14,535 bases of DNA from an uncultured Lachnospiraceae bacterium (GTDB lineage: Bacteria > Bacillota > Clostridia > Lachnospirales > Lachnospiraceae), in the NCBI GenBank assembly GCA_910588535.1, contig CAJUOO010000073.1, positions 1 through 14,535 on the forward strand. Reading direction: 5' to 3'. The stretch's first letter is position 1. Every line of letters begins with the position of its first letter. This document shows positions 1-6,241 of the stretch, one piece after another. The position numbers and the translations under genes are program-made. Under the pieces are notes generated by a model. The model was not told where the DNA came from. It saw nothing but the letters and a program-made list of their open reading frames with translations, and did not search any database.

Positions 1-53
1 ACCGCCGGCGTTTTTCAATAGGTTCCTTGAGAACCACAGGCAGTTCGCCGGAC
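1..53 (+). repeat. Structured hairpin repeat, copy A (right part only)
   Basis: The window opens inside this repeat. Positions 1-53 match 14001-14053 (copy C) with one visible difference (G to A at position 32). What is present is the 3' half of the conserved core (CGTTTTTCAATAGG, then TTCCTTGAG) and the right outer arm, ending GCCGGAC. The left arm and left half of the core lie upstream of the window. By analogy with copy C the full unit would be about 140 bp. Confidence 0.85.
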
Positions 54-229
54 TACTTTTATCAATTAGGCAAATATGCTGTCACTCTGATTATATAAAA
101 TTGATAAATTATCTTTGTTATCCCCATATAAAAGAATATGATGATCTAAGAATACAAACGAAATAAAAATAAATATAGATCTGCAAGTATATGAAAAATC
201 ACAACGTATCTAAACTATCCAACAAAGTA
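54..229. other. Non-coding spacer between paired hairpin repeats A and B
   Basis: This A+T-rich stretch has no convincing open reading frame. It is related to the spacer at 14054-14415. The block GATGATCTAAGAATACAAAC (140-159) recurs with one change at 14140-14159, exactly 14,000 bp away. The segments before it are recognisably similar. The last 25 or so bases before copy B resemble those before copy D. The spacer therefore belongs to a larger composite element rather than being unrelated filler. Confidence 0.7.
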
Positions 230-369
230 GTATAGCCTGTTCGCTGTTTTCCTCAAGGAACCTATTGAAAAACGTCGGCGCTTAACGAGGTTTTACACGA
301 GTTTAGCGACCGCTACGTTTTTCACTAAGCGAGAGCGGGGTGACGGAGGAAACAGCGGACAGGCTATAC
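230..369 (-). repeat. Structured hairpin repeat, copy B (complete, reverse orientation)
   Basis: A 140-bp unit whose reverse complement matches copy C through the core (251-349). Outer arms 230-250 and 350-369 are complementary apart from one extra T and one T/G position that would pair as U-G in RNA. Inside, 266-275 pairs with 315-324 (TGAAAAACGT with ACGTTTTTCA), 276-278 with 310-312, 279-282 with 305-308 and 284-286 with 301-303, with small bulges. The arm sequence differs from that of copies A and C but is still self-complementary. Confidence 0.85.
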
Positions 370-433
370 GGACCATTTTCAAAAATGATAAAACATACTC
401 ATCCTGTAAAAAATTATACCAATTTACTCACCA

Positions 434-483
434 ACATTTTTCAATAGGTGAAAACAACATGACAAAGAACCATAGACAATTCC
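434..483 (+). repeat. Degenerate fragment of the hairpin repeat
   Basis: ATTTTTCAATAGGT followed about 15 nt later by AAGAACCATAGACAATTCC resembles the right half of the forward unit (GTTTTTCAATAGGTT, then GAACCACAGGCAGTTCGCC), with scattered substitutions and a small insertion. No matching left half is evident. The bases after it (491-515) resemble those just after copy B (371-395). This looks like a decayed copy between the repeat cluster and the end of the isocitrate dehydrogenase gene. No clear intrinsic terminator for that gene was found in 370-548. Confidence 0.5.
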
Positions 484-548
484 TTGGTTAAACCACTCTC
501 AAAAATCTAAAAACAATGTACAAAATATTCTGAACTATCTATATTCTC

Positions 549-1757
549 TTATAAAGACGCTTCCAGCGTACTGCGTATCGCTTTTATAAAGTCTTCTGTA
601 TTCAGAGATTCCACATAGGATAAATTGGTGATCAACGCCAAATCCTTTGTCATTTTTCCAGACTCCACTGTATCGATGCAGGCTTTTTCAAGTTTATCTG
701 CAAATACACAAAGTTCATGAATCTGATCTAGCTCCCCGCGCTTTCTGAGGGCTCCTGTCCATGCAAAAATAGTGGCAAGTGGATTGGTGGAGGTCTCCTC
801 TCCCTTTAGATGCTTATAATAATGCCTCTGTACAGTCCCATGTGCAGCCTCATACTCATATTTGCCATCAGGAGATACCAACACGGAAGTCATCATAGAC
901 AGAGAGCCAAAGGCAGTTGCTAACATATCACTCATCACATCTCCATCATAATTTTTGCACGCCCAGATAAATCCACCATTGGAGCGAATCACTCGCGCCA
1001 CAGCATCATCGATCAATGTATAGAAATATTCTATGCCAAGTGCTTGAAACTTCTCGGCATATTCTTTCTCATAGACCTCCTGAAAAATATCTTTAAAGGT
1101 ATGATCGTATTTTTTGGAAATGGTATCCTTGCTGGAAAACCACAGATCCTGTCTGGTGTCCAAAGCAAAATTAAAGCAGCTTCTGGCAAAGCTTTCAATA
1201 GAGCTGTTTAAGTTATGTATTCCCTGAAGGATTCCGGGACCCTTAAACTCATGGATCAGCTCACGCACCTCTTCTCCATTTTCCTTTGTATAGACTAGCT
1301 CACACTTTCCAGCTTCTGGTATCTTTATCTCGGCTGCTTTATATATATCTCCATAGGCATGTCTCGCGATTGTGATCGGCTTTACCCAATTTCTCACATA
1401 CGGCTCTATTCCCTTCACGATAATTGGTGCACGGAACACTGTTCCATCCAAAAGGGCTCGTATGGTGCCATTGGGACTTTTCCACATTTCTTTTAAATTA
1501 TATTCCTTCACCCTATCAGCGTTGGGGGTGATCGTCGCACATTTTACTGCAACGCCATATTTCTTTGTGGCAAGCGCAGAATCTACTGTCACAGCATCAT
1601 CTGTCTCATTGCGGTACTCAAGCCCCAGATCATAATACTCTGTCTTAAGCTCCACAAATGGGATTAACAGCTCTTCCTTAATCAGTTTCCAGAGAACCCT
1701 TGTCATCTCATCGCCATCCATCTCCACCAAAGGAGTGGTCATCTTTATCTTCTCCAT
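549..1757 (-). CDS. icd: Isocitrate dehydrogenase (NADP+), eukaryotic-type homodimeric
   Basis: Predicted to convert isocitrate to 2-oxoglutarate with NADP+ in the cytoplasm. The 402-aa length and motifs fit the dimeric IDH class found in eukaryotes and some bacteria, not the E. coli Icd class: MDGDEMTR at 13-20, ATITPNADRV at 74-83, WKSPNGTIRALLDGTVFR at 92-109, then IDDAVARVIRS, KNYDGDVMSD and a C-terminal AAHGTVQRHY with GEETSTNPLATIFAW. No N-terminal extension is seen. ATG at 1757 follows GAGG with about six bases of spacing, so this start is well supported. It is the last gene of the citrate synthase-GntR-icd operon, 109 bp after the regulator, and completes a route to 2-oxoglutarate, probably for glutamate synthesis. 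Aconitase is not in the window. Confidence 0.95.
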   Translation of the reverse strand: MEKIKMTTPLVEMDGDEMTRVLWKLIKEELLIPFVELKTEYYDLGLEYRNETDDAVTVDSALATKKYGVAVKCATITPNADRVKEYNLKEMWKSPNGTIRALLDGTVFRAPIIVKGIEPYVRNWVKPITIARHAYGDIYKAAEIKIPEAGKCELVYTKENGEEVRELIHEFKGPGILQGIHNLNSSIESFARSCFNFALDTRQDLWFSSKDTISKKYDHTFKDIFQEVYEKEYAEKFQALGIEYFYTLIDDAVARVIRSNGGFIWACKNYDGDVMSDMLATAFGSLSMMTSVLVSPDGKYEYEAAHGTVQRHYYKHLKGEETSTNPLATIFAWTGALRKRGELDQIHELCVFADKLEKACIDTVESGKMTKDLALITNLSYVESLNTEDFIKAIRSTLEASL

Positions 1758-1763
1758 ATATTA

Positions 1764-1777
1764 CCTCATTTCTGCGC
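1764..1777 (-). promoter_or_regulatory. Shared leader motif with ribosome binding site before icd
   Basis: On the minus strand this reads GCGCAGAAATGAGG and contains the GAGG ribosome binding site. The identical 14-mer precedes the citrate synthase gene (3957-3970), and a 12/14 match precedes the GH28 gene (13699-13712). Here its internal ATG opens only a two-codon frame (ATG AGG TAA) before the real start. Confidence 0.5.
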
Positions 1778-1793
1778 TGCTTTTTGCATATTT

Positions 1794-1826
1794 CAAGTTT
1801 GTGGATGCAGCGCGGACACAAACTTG
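1794..1826. repeat. Intercistronic inverted repeat between GntR gene and icd
   Basis: CAAGTTTGTG (1794-1803) and CACAAACTTG (1817-1826) are perfect 10-bp arms around a 13-nt loop. A few more pairs, including a wobble, are possible outside. Neither side carries a T run, so it is not a classical intrinsic terminator. It could be an mRNA processing or stability hairpin, or a regulator site. Confidence 0.6.
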
Positions 1827-1866
1827 GAAGTGAAAAATGGAACCTTTCTATTATTTTTTCACTGCT

Positions 1867-2565
1867 CTATTTGTCAAAATCCTTCTCTATAAGCTGTCCA
1901 GATGCCTCCAACAGATTTTTCAGCCCATAATTATCAATATTCTGAACTGTGCTCAGCACATGTTGATGCGCGAGCTCCTCCGCCCGCTCAGGCTTTTTTT
2001 CCTCAATCGCCTGCAGGATCAGCCGGTGCTCTCTGTTGGACTGTTTCGCCCTTCCCTCTGTCGCCAAAGACATGCGGCGCACCCTCTCCACATAATGATG
2101 GAAATTCAACATCATATGTTCCATAATTCTACTTTTTGATGCCTGATATAAAATCTCATGAAATCTGGTATCCAGCTCACACACCTGCACATAGTTTCTT
2201 TTCTGTGCATAAAACTCTGCAAGATCCACATTCTCCGCAAGCTCCTTTTTCTGTTCTGGCGTAATATGCTCTGCCGCCCATCTGGCGCAAAGTCCTTCCA
2301 GCATAGATCGGGCTGCATAGATATCCCGAATATCCTGCTCCGTAAGCCCTATTACATAGGCCCCCTTATTTGGGATAATTCGGACCAGCCCCTCAAGCTC
2401 CAACTGCCTCAGTGCCTCCCTCACAGGAGTTCTGCTCACGCCAAGCTCATGCGCCAGCGTATTTTCCTTAAGCTCCTCCCGCTGCTTATATTTTCCAGAT
2501 AATATTCCTTCTCGAATCTCGTGAAATACTCTTCCCCTCAGAGAATAATTGTCACTTATGTCCAT
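1867..2565 (-). CDS. GntR-family transcriptional regulator, FadR/FCD subfamily
   Basis: A 232-aa DNA-binding regulator. Residues about 8-73 form the GntR winged helix, including LAHELGVSRTPVREALRQLE and the wing VRIIPNKGAYV. Residues about 80-215 form the all-helical FCD ligand domain, with the usual acidic and His residues in ELDTRFHEILYQAS and HRLILQAIEEKK that coordinate a metal or bind a small acid in this family. The ATG at 2565 lies within the end of the citrate synthase gene (10-bp overlap), which implies translational coupling. Its place between two enzymes of 2-oxoglutarate synthesis suggests it controls this operon in response to a related carboxylate, but the effector cannot be read from the sequence. 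A palindrome in the operon promoter fits this subfamily's operators. Confidence 0.9.
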   Translation of the reverse strand: MDISDNYSLRGRVFHEIREGILSGKYKQREELKENTLAHELGVSRTPVREALRQLELEGLVRIIPNKGAYVIGLTEQDIRDIYAARSMLEGLCARWAAEHITPEQKKELAENVDLAEFYAQKRNYVQVCELDTRFHEILYQASKSRIMEHMMLNFHHYVERVRRMSLATEGRAKQSNREHRLILQAIEEKKPERAEELAHQHVLSTVQNIDNYGLKNLLEASGQLIEKDFDK

Positions 2566-3950
2566 AACCTGATTCCAAGCTCCTCACAGCTTTTGTCAAT
2601 CACCTTTAAAAGCTCCTCGTCCGTCAGCACCGTAACGCGCCCGCTCTCATACTCTTCATCCACCCATTCTTTCACCTTGGCCACCACCGCAGAATTTTTA
2701 TCAATCTGCTTCTCACCCTTCAGCTTAAAATAGGTGTTCATCCAATGTGCGATCCCGGCAAGCCCCGATGTGTTGGAGACAGCGACAAGAACTGGCCTGT
2801 TCAGCAATTTCTCCGTATCAAAAATATTGTAGATCTCCTCATTTTTAAGCAAGCCGTCCGCATGGATTCCCGCGCGGGTGACATTAAAATTCTTTCCTGC
2901 AAATGGTGTTCTCTCAGGGATCGGATAGCCGATCTCCTTCTCAAAATATTCAGCAAGCTCTGTGATCACTCTGGTGTCCATGCCATCCAACGTTCCCCTT
3001 AGCTGCGCATACTCAAATACCATCGCCTCCAAAGGTGTATTTCCTGTTCTCTCGCCAATGCCAAACAATGAGCAATTCACACCACCTGCGCCGTACAGCC
3101 ACGCTGTTGTGGAATTTGTCACCGCCTTATAAAAATCATTGTGCCCATGCCACTCCAAAAGCTCCGAAGGCACATTGGCATGTGTCGTCAAGCCATAGAT
3201 AATGCCCTGCACACTTCTTGGAATGGACGCTCCTGAAAAATTCACTCCATAGCCCATGGTATCACACGCGCGAATATGAACCGGAATCTTATACTCCTCC
3301 ATCAGCCTCATCAGCTCCAGCGCAAATGGAATTACAAAACCATAGATATCTGAACGGGTAATATCCTCAAAATGACATCTTGGGCTAATGCCTGTCTCCA
3401 GACATTCCCTCACAACACTAAGATAATGATCCAGCGCCTGTTTCCTCGTCATCTTCATCTTATAGAAAATATGATAATCTGAGCAGCTTACAAGGATTCC
3501 CGTCTCCTTCATGCCAATCTCTTTCACTAGCTCAAAATCCTTTTTATTTGCGCGAATCCAGCTGCTGATCTCCGGGAATTGATAGCCGCGCTCCATACAT
3601 TTGTACACAGCGTCCCTATCCTTCTTGCTGTATAAAAAGAACTCTGACTGGCGGATAATACCATTCTCCCCTCCAAGGCGGTGCAGATAATCATAGATCG
3701 TCACAATCTGCTCTGTAGAATATGGCGCTCTTGACTGCTGCCCATCGCGGAAGGTAGTATCTGTAATAAATATATTTTCCGGCATATTGTGCGGAACCAC
3801 ACGGTTGTTAAACGCGATCTTCGGCACCTCATCATACGGAAACAAATTCCGAAAGATATTGGGCTCCTTCACATCATTTAACTGATAGATCGGCTCCTCC
3901 AGTGATAAAAGGTTTGTATGTCTGTCCACTATAACTCTTCTGTTTTCCAT
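2556..3950 (-). CDS. Re-type citrate synthase (HMGL / isopropylmalate synthase-like)
   Basis: A DRE-TIM metallolyase-type acyltransferase. With the chosen start it is 464 aa: TDTTFRDGQQ at about 63-72, WHGHND at 267-272 (metal-binding His pair) and GIGERTGNTP at 297-306. Relatives are often labelled 2-isopropylmalate or homocitrate synthase. The context (same operon as isocitrate dehydrogenase) and the clostridial setting favour Re-citrate synthase, which condenses acetyl-CoA with oxaloacetate in anaerobes lacking ordinary citrate synthase. The reading frame extends upstream to an ATG at 3962, but that ATG overlaps the ribosome binding site (AGGAGA), so the ATG at 3950 (MENRRV) is preferred. 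Homocitrate synthase activity is the main alternative. It is transcribed first in the operon, from the promoter at 3999-4027. Confidence 0.85.
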   Translation of the reverse strand: MENRRVIVDRHTNLLSLEEPIYQLNDVKEPNIFRNLFPYDEVPKIAFNNRVVPHNMPENIFITDTTFRDGQQSRAPYSTEQIVTIYDYLHRLGGENGIIRQSEFFLYSKKDRDAVYKCMERGYQFPEISSWIRANKKDFELVKEIGMKETGILVSCSDYHIFYKMKMTRKQALDHYLSVVRECLETGISPRCHFEDITRSDIYGFVIPFALELMRLMEEYKIPVHIRACDTMGYGVNFSGASIPRSVQGIIYGLTTHANVPSELLEWHGHNDFYKAVTNSTTAWLYGAGGVNCSLFGIGERTGNTPLEAMVFEYAQLRGTLDGMDTRVITELAEYFEKEIGYPIPERTPFAGKNFNVTRAGIHADGLLKNEEIYNIFDTEKLLNRPVLVAVSNTSGLAGIAHWMNTYFKLKGEKQIDKNSAVVAKVKEWVDEEYESGRVTVLTDEELLKVIDKSCEELGIRLWT

Positions 3951-3956
3951 AGCTCT

Positions 3957-3970
3957 CCTCATTTCTGCGC
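3957..3970 (-). promoter_or_regulatory. Shared leader motif with ribosome binding site before citrate synthase gene
   Basis: Identical 14-mer to 1764-1777 (GCGCAGAAATGAGG on the minus strand), followed by AGAGCT and the start ATG at 3950. The ATG inside the motif is in frame with the gene, so automated calling can easily begin four codons too early here. Confidence 0.5.
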
Positions 3971-3983
3971 CACTTTACTACGC

Positions 3984-4019
3984 TATTGTATCGGTATTAT
4001 TGTATACAATGATACAATA
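3984..4019. promoter_or_regulatory. Operator-like palindromes for the operon's GntR regulator
   Basis: A perfect 12-bp palindrome, ATTGTATACAAT (3999-4010), overlaps the -10 of the citrate synthase promoter. Further copies of its half-site flank it: ATTGTAT at 3985-3991 and ATACAAT at 4012-4018, forming an outer 9-bp inverted pair at 3984-3992 and 4011-4019. FCD-type GntR regulators commonly bind GT-N-AC palindromes of this form. Binding here would block RNA polymerase, so autorepression is the natural inference. Confidence 0.65.
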
Positions 4020-4027
4020 CTTGTCAA
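3999..4027 (-). promoter_or_regulatory. Promoter of the citrate synthase-GntR-icd operon
   Basis: On the minus strand TTGACA (4022-4027) is followed after exactly 17 nt by TACAAT (3999-4004), a close match to the vegetative sigma consensus. It lies about 50 bp upstream of the citrate synthase start and is overlapped by the palindromic operator. Confidence 0.75.
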
Positions 4028-4062
4028 GCACAATTTTTCCATTCCTCTTCCAGCAGTTTCCA

Positions 4063-4092
4063 TTTACAAACATATGTTTTGTATACTATAAT
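4063..4092 (+). promoter_or_regulatory. Promoter of the small 88-aa gene
   Basis: TTTACA (4063-4068), 18-nt spacer, TATAAT (4087-4092), about 68 bp upstream of the TTG start at 4160. The sequence TTGTATAC (4079-4086) in the spacer resembles half of the palindrome at 3999-4010, so the neighbouring GntR regulator might also touch this promoter. That last point is speculative. Confidence 0.6.
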
Positions 4093-4159
4093 AACTGTAT
4101 CACTCAGAAAATCTTAGAAAATATTTTTTACAATCTATTATTCAGAAGGGGGATTTCTC

Positions 4160-4426
4160 TTGGAAAGCATCTTGTGCGTTGATATGCCAGTACAGATGAT
4201 TTCTTGTACTGACACAAATGGAAAAATTACACCTTTGCGCTTCCGGTTCCGCGACAGAACGGGAGAGCTTATCACCATTATTATAGATAAAGTATTATCA
4301 GAGGATCAGGACAGAAATCGAGTGGGCATCCACTTCTCCTGCGCAGCTACACTATATGGAACACAAAGAATATTTTGCCTGTGGTACAATTACTTTGCCC
4401 ATGAGTGGCGGCTGTCACGTCTATAG
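4160..4426 (+). CDS. Small conserved-type protein of the dinB neighbourhood (unknown function)
   Basis: An 88-aa soluble protein starting at TTG, with a strong AAGGGGG ribosome binding site eight bases upstream and a good promoter before it. No ATG alternative fits. The sequence alternates hydrophobic and charged residues in a way that suggests a small beta-rich fold (ITPLRFRFRD, ELITIIIDKVL, RIFCLWYNYFAHEWRL); no signal peptide, membrane helix or catalytic motif is visible. From memory, similar short proteins accompany Y-family polymerase genes in clostridia, but this could not be checked here. In this window it points towards the polymerase cassette instead of being co-transcribed with it. 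Function is not assigned. Confidence 0.65.
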   Translation: MESILCVDMPVQMISCTDTNGKITPLRFRFRDRTGELITIIIDKVLSEDQDRNRVGIHFSCAATLYGTQRIFCLWYNYFAHEWRLSRL

Positions 4427-4448
4427 CCCCGTCGCCGGTAAACTATAG
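4421..4448. other. Hairpin between convergent genes
   Basis: CTATAG at 4421-4426 and 4443-4448 enclose an inner CCG/CGG pair that on the minus strand is closed by GCGA, a GNRA-type tetraloop. It includes the stop codon of the plus-strand gene. On the minus strand a T-rich run precedes it (GTTTTTTATTT, just after the YolD-like gene), so a role in ending transcription between the convergent genes is possible but weakly supported. Confidence 0.35.
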
Positions 4449-4466
4449 AAATAAAAAACTGCACAG

Positions 4467-4640
4467 CTATTTCCAAAAAGGATACCCATACTCCTTTTCG
4501 GAAATAGCTTCATACCCATGAAGGGCATCAAACGGCGAAAATTGTGCTGCCCGATCGATAAGCTCCATCTGCGGATGCTTCTTTGACACAGGATGTGGAA
4601 GATGAATGATATCATTATAGTCCTCTTTTTCCCAGCTCAT
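4467..4640 (-). CDS. YolD-like small protein, translationally coupled to dinB
   Basis: A 57-aa protein beginning MSWEKEDYNDIIHLPHP and containing HPQMELIDRAAQFSPFDAL and HGYEAISEKE. The DII-LPH and IDRAAQFSPF-AL-GYEA pattern is typical of the short YolD-like proteins encoded next to Y-family polymerases in Firmicutes. Its ATG overlaps the polymerase stop codon (ATGA, 4637-4640), with AGGAGG inside the polymerase gene at 4650-4655, so the two are made together. The biochemical role is not established; a helper or regulator of the polymerase is inferred from this constant association. Confidence 0.85.
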   Translation of the reverse strand: MSWEKEDYNDIIHLPHPVSKKHPQMELIDRAAQFSPFDALHGYEAISEKEYGYPFWK

Positions 4641-6166
4641 GCGCGGTGGCCTCCTATTTGGCGATTTCGTTCTATTGCTGTGGCGCCCTCCTGCAGACTC
4701 ATCCCCTTTACTATTGCATTTTTTCCATATTTCTTTTTTATGGACAACACTGCCTCCTGCAGTTTCCTCTCTTTTGCCAGCCTTTCTTCCTCCGCCTGTT
4801 TTTCTTTTTCTACCGCATTATAATCTGTAAATAGATCCATCTGTTGAAATTTCTCTGATTTTTTTGCTTCTGTCTCATCCATCAGATGATTTGCCACCAC
4901 CGTCACGCGGCGCACATACAATTCAGGATGAACAATTCTCTTATATAATTTTATAACAGCATCCACAATAATCTGTGTCGAGGAGGTCTGTCGGTTCAGA
5001 TTGGCTGTGCCATGTGCATGTTTTGGAACCTTTCTCCCATACCGATCCACAGAGATCTCTCCCTGATAGTTATCTCCAATCGAAAGATTGACAAGAGTAT
5101 CCCTGTCATAACCAACAGTAAGCACCATCTGATCTGTCACAAGCTTCTTATCTACCAGCTCCAAGACAAGCAGCTCCGTCATCTCTCTCACAATCAACTG
5201 TGCTTTGACAAAATCGTAGGGACATTTTAGAACTTGCCCGGAGCTCATTGATCTGCTCTGTGGCTGGTAAGCTTTGATATGTTTGATAGTGACCGGCTCC
5301 CACCCCCATGCATGATCAATTAAAAGCTCTGCATGAATACCAAACAACTTGTACAAAAGCTCCTCATTATAGTACTCTTCCTCTCCACCCAAAGAACACC
5401 GCGCAATATCTCCCATCGTATATAAGCCTGCAGCCTCTAATTTTTTCTGATAGCCATGTCCAATTCTCCAAAAATCTGTGAGAGGTCTGTGACCCCACAA
5501 AAGCCTTCGATAGCTCTCCTCACTAAGCTCTGCTATGCGGACACCATTTTTATCAGGGACAGCATGCTTTGCCATAATATCCATCGCCACCTTACAAAGG
5601 TACAGATTCGTGCCAATGCCGGCCGTAGCTGTAATTCCTGTAGACATAAAAACATCCTGCACAATTCTAGCCGCCAATTCCCGTGCTGTCATACGATAGG
5701 TATCAAGGTATTGCGTCACATCCATAAATACCTCATCAATAGAATATACATGCATATCCTCTGGGGCAATATATTTTAGATATATTTTCTGAATCACCGC
5801 ACTGTATTCCATATAAAAAGCCATTCGAGGCGGAGCTATCATATAAGATAGCTCCAGCTCTGGATGATCACTCAGTTCATCCGCACAAAAGGAGGAGCCA
5901 GAAAATATTCTACCCGGTGCATGATCTCTTCGCTGTATATTTATCTCCTTCACCCTCTGCACCACCTCAAATAGCCTTGGTCGGCCGGATATGCCATATG
6001 TCTTTAAGGCCGGAGATACCGCAAGGCAGATGGTCTTATCCGTTCTTGTGACATCAGCCACCACCAGATTGGTGGTAAGTGGATCGAGCTGTCTCTCCAC
6101 ACATTCCACCGACGCATAAAAGGATTTTAGATCGATCGCTATATAGCTTCTCTGCCCATTTTCCAT
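4637..6166 (-). CDS. dinB: Y-family DNA polymerase (DinB/UmuC-like), translesion synthesis
   Basis: An error-prone DNA polymerase that copies damaged templates. At 509 aa it is longer than E. coli Pol IV (about 350 aa) because of an insertion in the palm (FSGSSFCADELSDHP, about 96-102 onward) and a C-terminal tail. Catalytic acids are visible in AIDLKSFYASVE (Asp12) and SIDEVFMD (Asp144, Glu145), followed by the helix-hairpin-helix region TATAGIGTNLYLCK. QMDLF at 440-444 is a standard beta-clamp-binding motif, followed by a charged, probably coiled segment and a conserved-looking tail (KGMSLQEGATAIERNRQIGG). The frame opens at TTG 6190, but GGAG lies six bases before the ATG at 6166, so that start is chosen. 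No SOS box was recognised upstream. The subtilisin-like gene ends 75 bp upstream on the same strand. Confidence 0.93.
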   Translation of the reverse strand: MENGQRSYIAIDLKSFYASVECVERQLDPLTTNLVVADVTRTDKTICLAVSPALKTYGISGRPRLFEVVQRVKEINIQRRDHAPGRIFSGSSFCADELSDHPELELSYMIAPPRMAFYMEYSAVIQKIYLKYIAPEDMHVYSIDEVFMDVTQYLDTYRMTARELAARIVQDVFMSTGITATAGIGTNLYLCKVAMDIMAKHAVPDKNGVRIAELSEESYRRLLWGHRPLTDFWRIGHGYQKKLEAAGLYTMGDIARCSLGGEEEYYNEELLYKLFGIHAELLIDHAWGWEPVTIKHIKAYQPQSRSMSSGQVLKCPYDFVKAQLIVREMTELLVLELVDKKLVTDQMVLTVGYDRDTLVNLSIGDNYQGEISVDRYGRKVPKHAHGTANLNRQTSSTQIIVDAVIKLYKRIVHPELYVRRVTVVANHLMDETEAKKSEKFQQMDLFTDYNAVEKEKQAEEERLAKERKLQEAVLSIKKKYGKNAIVKGMSLQEGATAIERNRQIGGHRA

Positions 6167-6241
6167 AGTAATCTCCATTCTGCGGCACAAATTTAAACTC
6201 TGCGTCTGCCATCAAACAAATTTGTGACGCTCCCTACACCC

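Noticed and set aside
3951..3962. ATG at 3962 as the citrate synthase start
   Set aside because: This ATG overlaps the AGGAGA ribosome binding site that serves the ATG at 3950; no separate binding site precedes it.
4421..4615. A 64-aa minus-strand frame next to dinB
   Set aside because: It lies in a different frame over the YolD-like gene (4467-4640), which has the ribosome binding site, start overlap and recognisable sequence.
6201..6230. GCGTC/GACGC inverted repeat and ACAAATTTGT palindrome between the S8 and dinB genes as a terminator or SOS box
   Set aside because: The stem is only 5 bp with a long loop and no T run, and the palindrome does not match the GAAC-N4-GTTC core of Firmicutes LexA sites.
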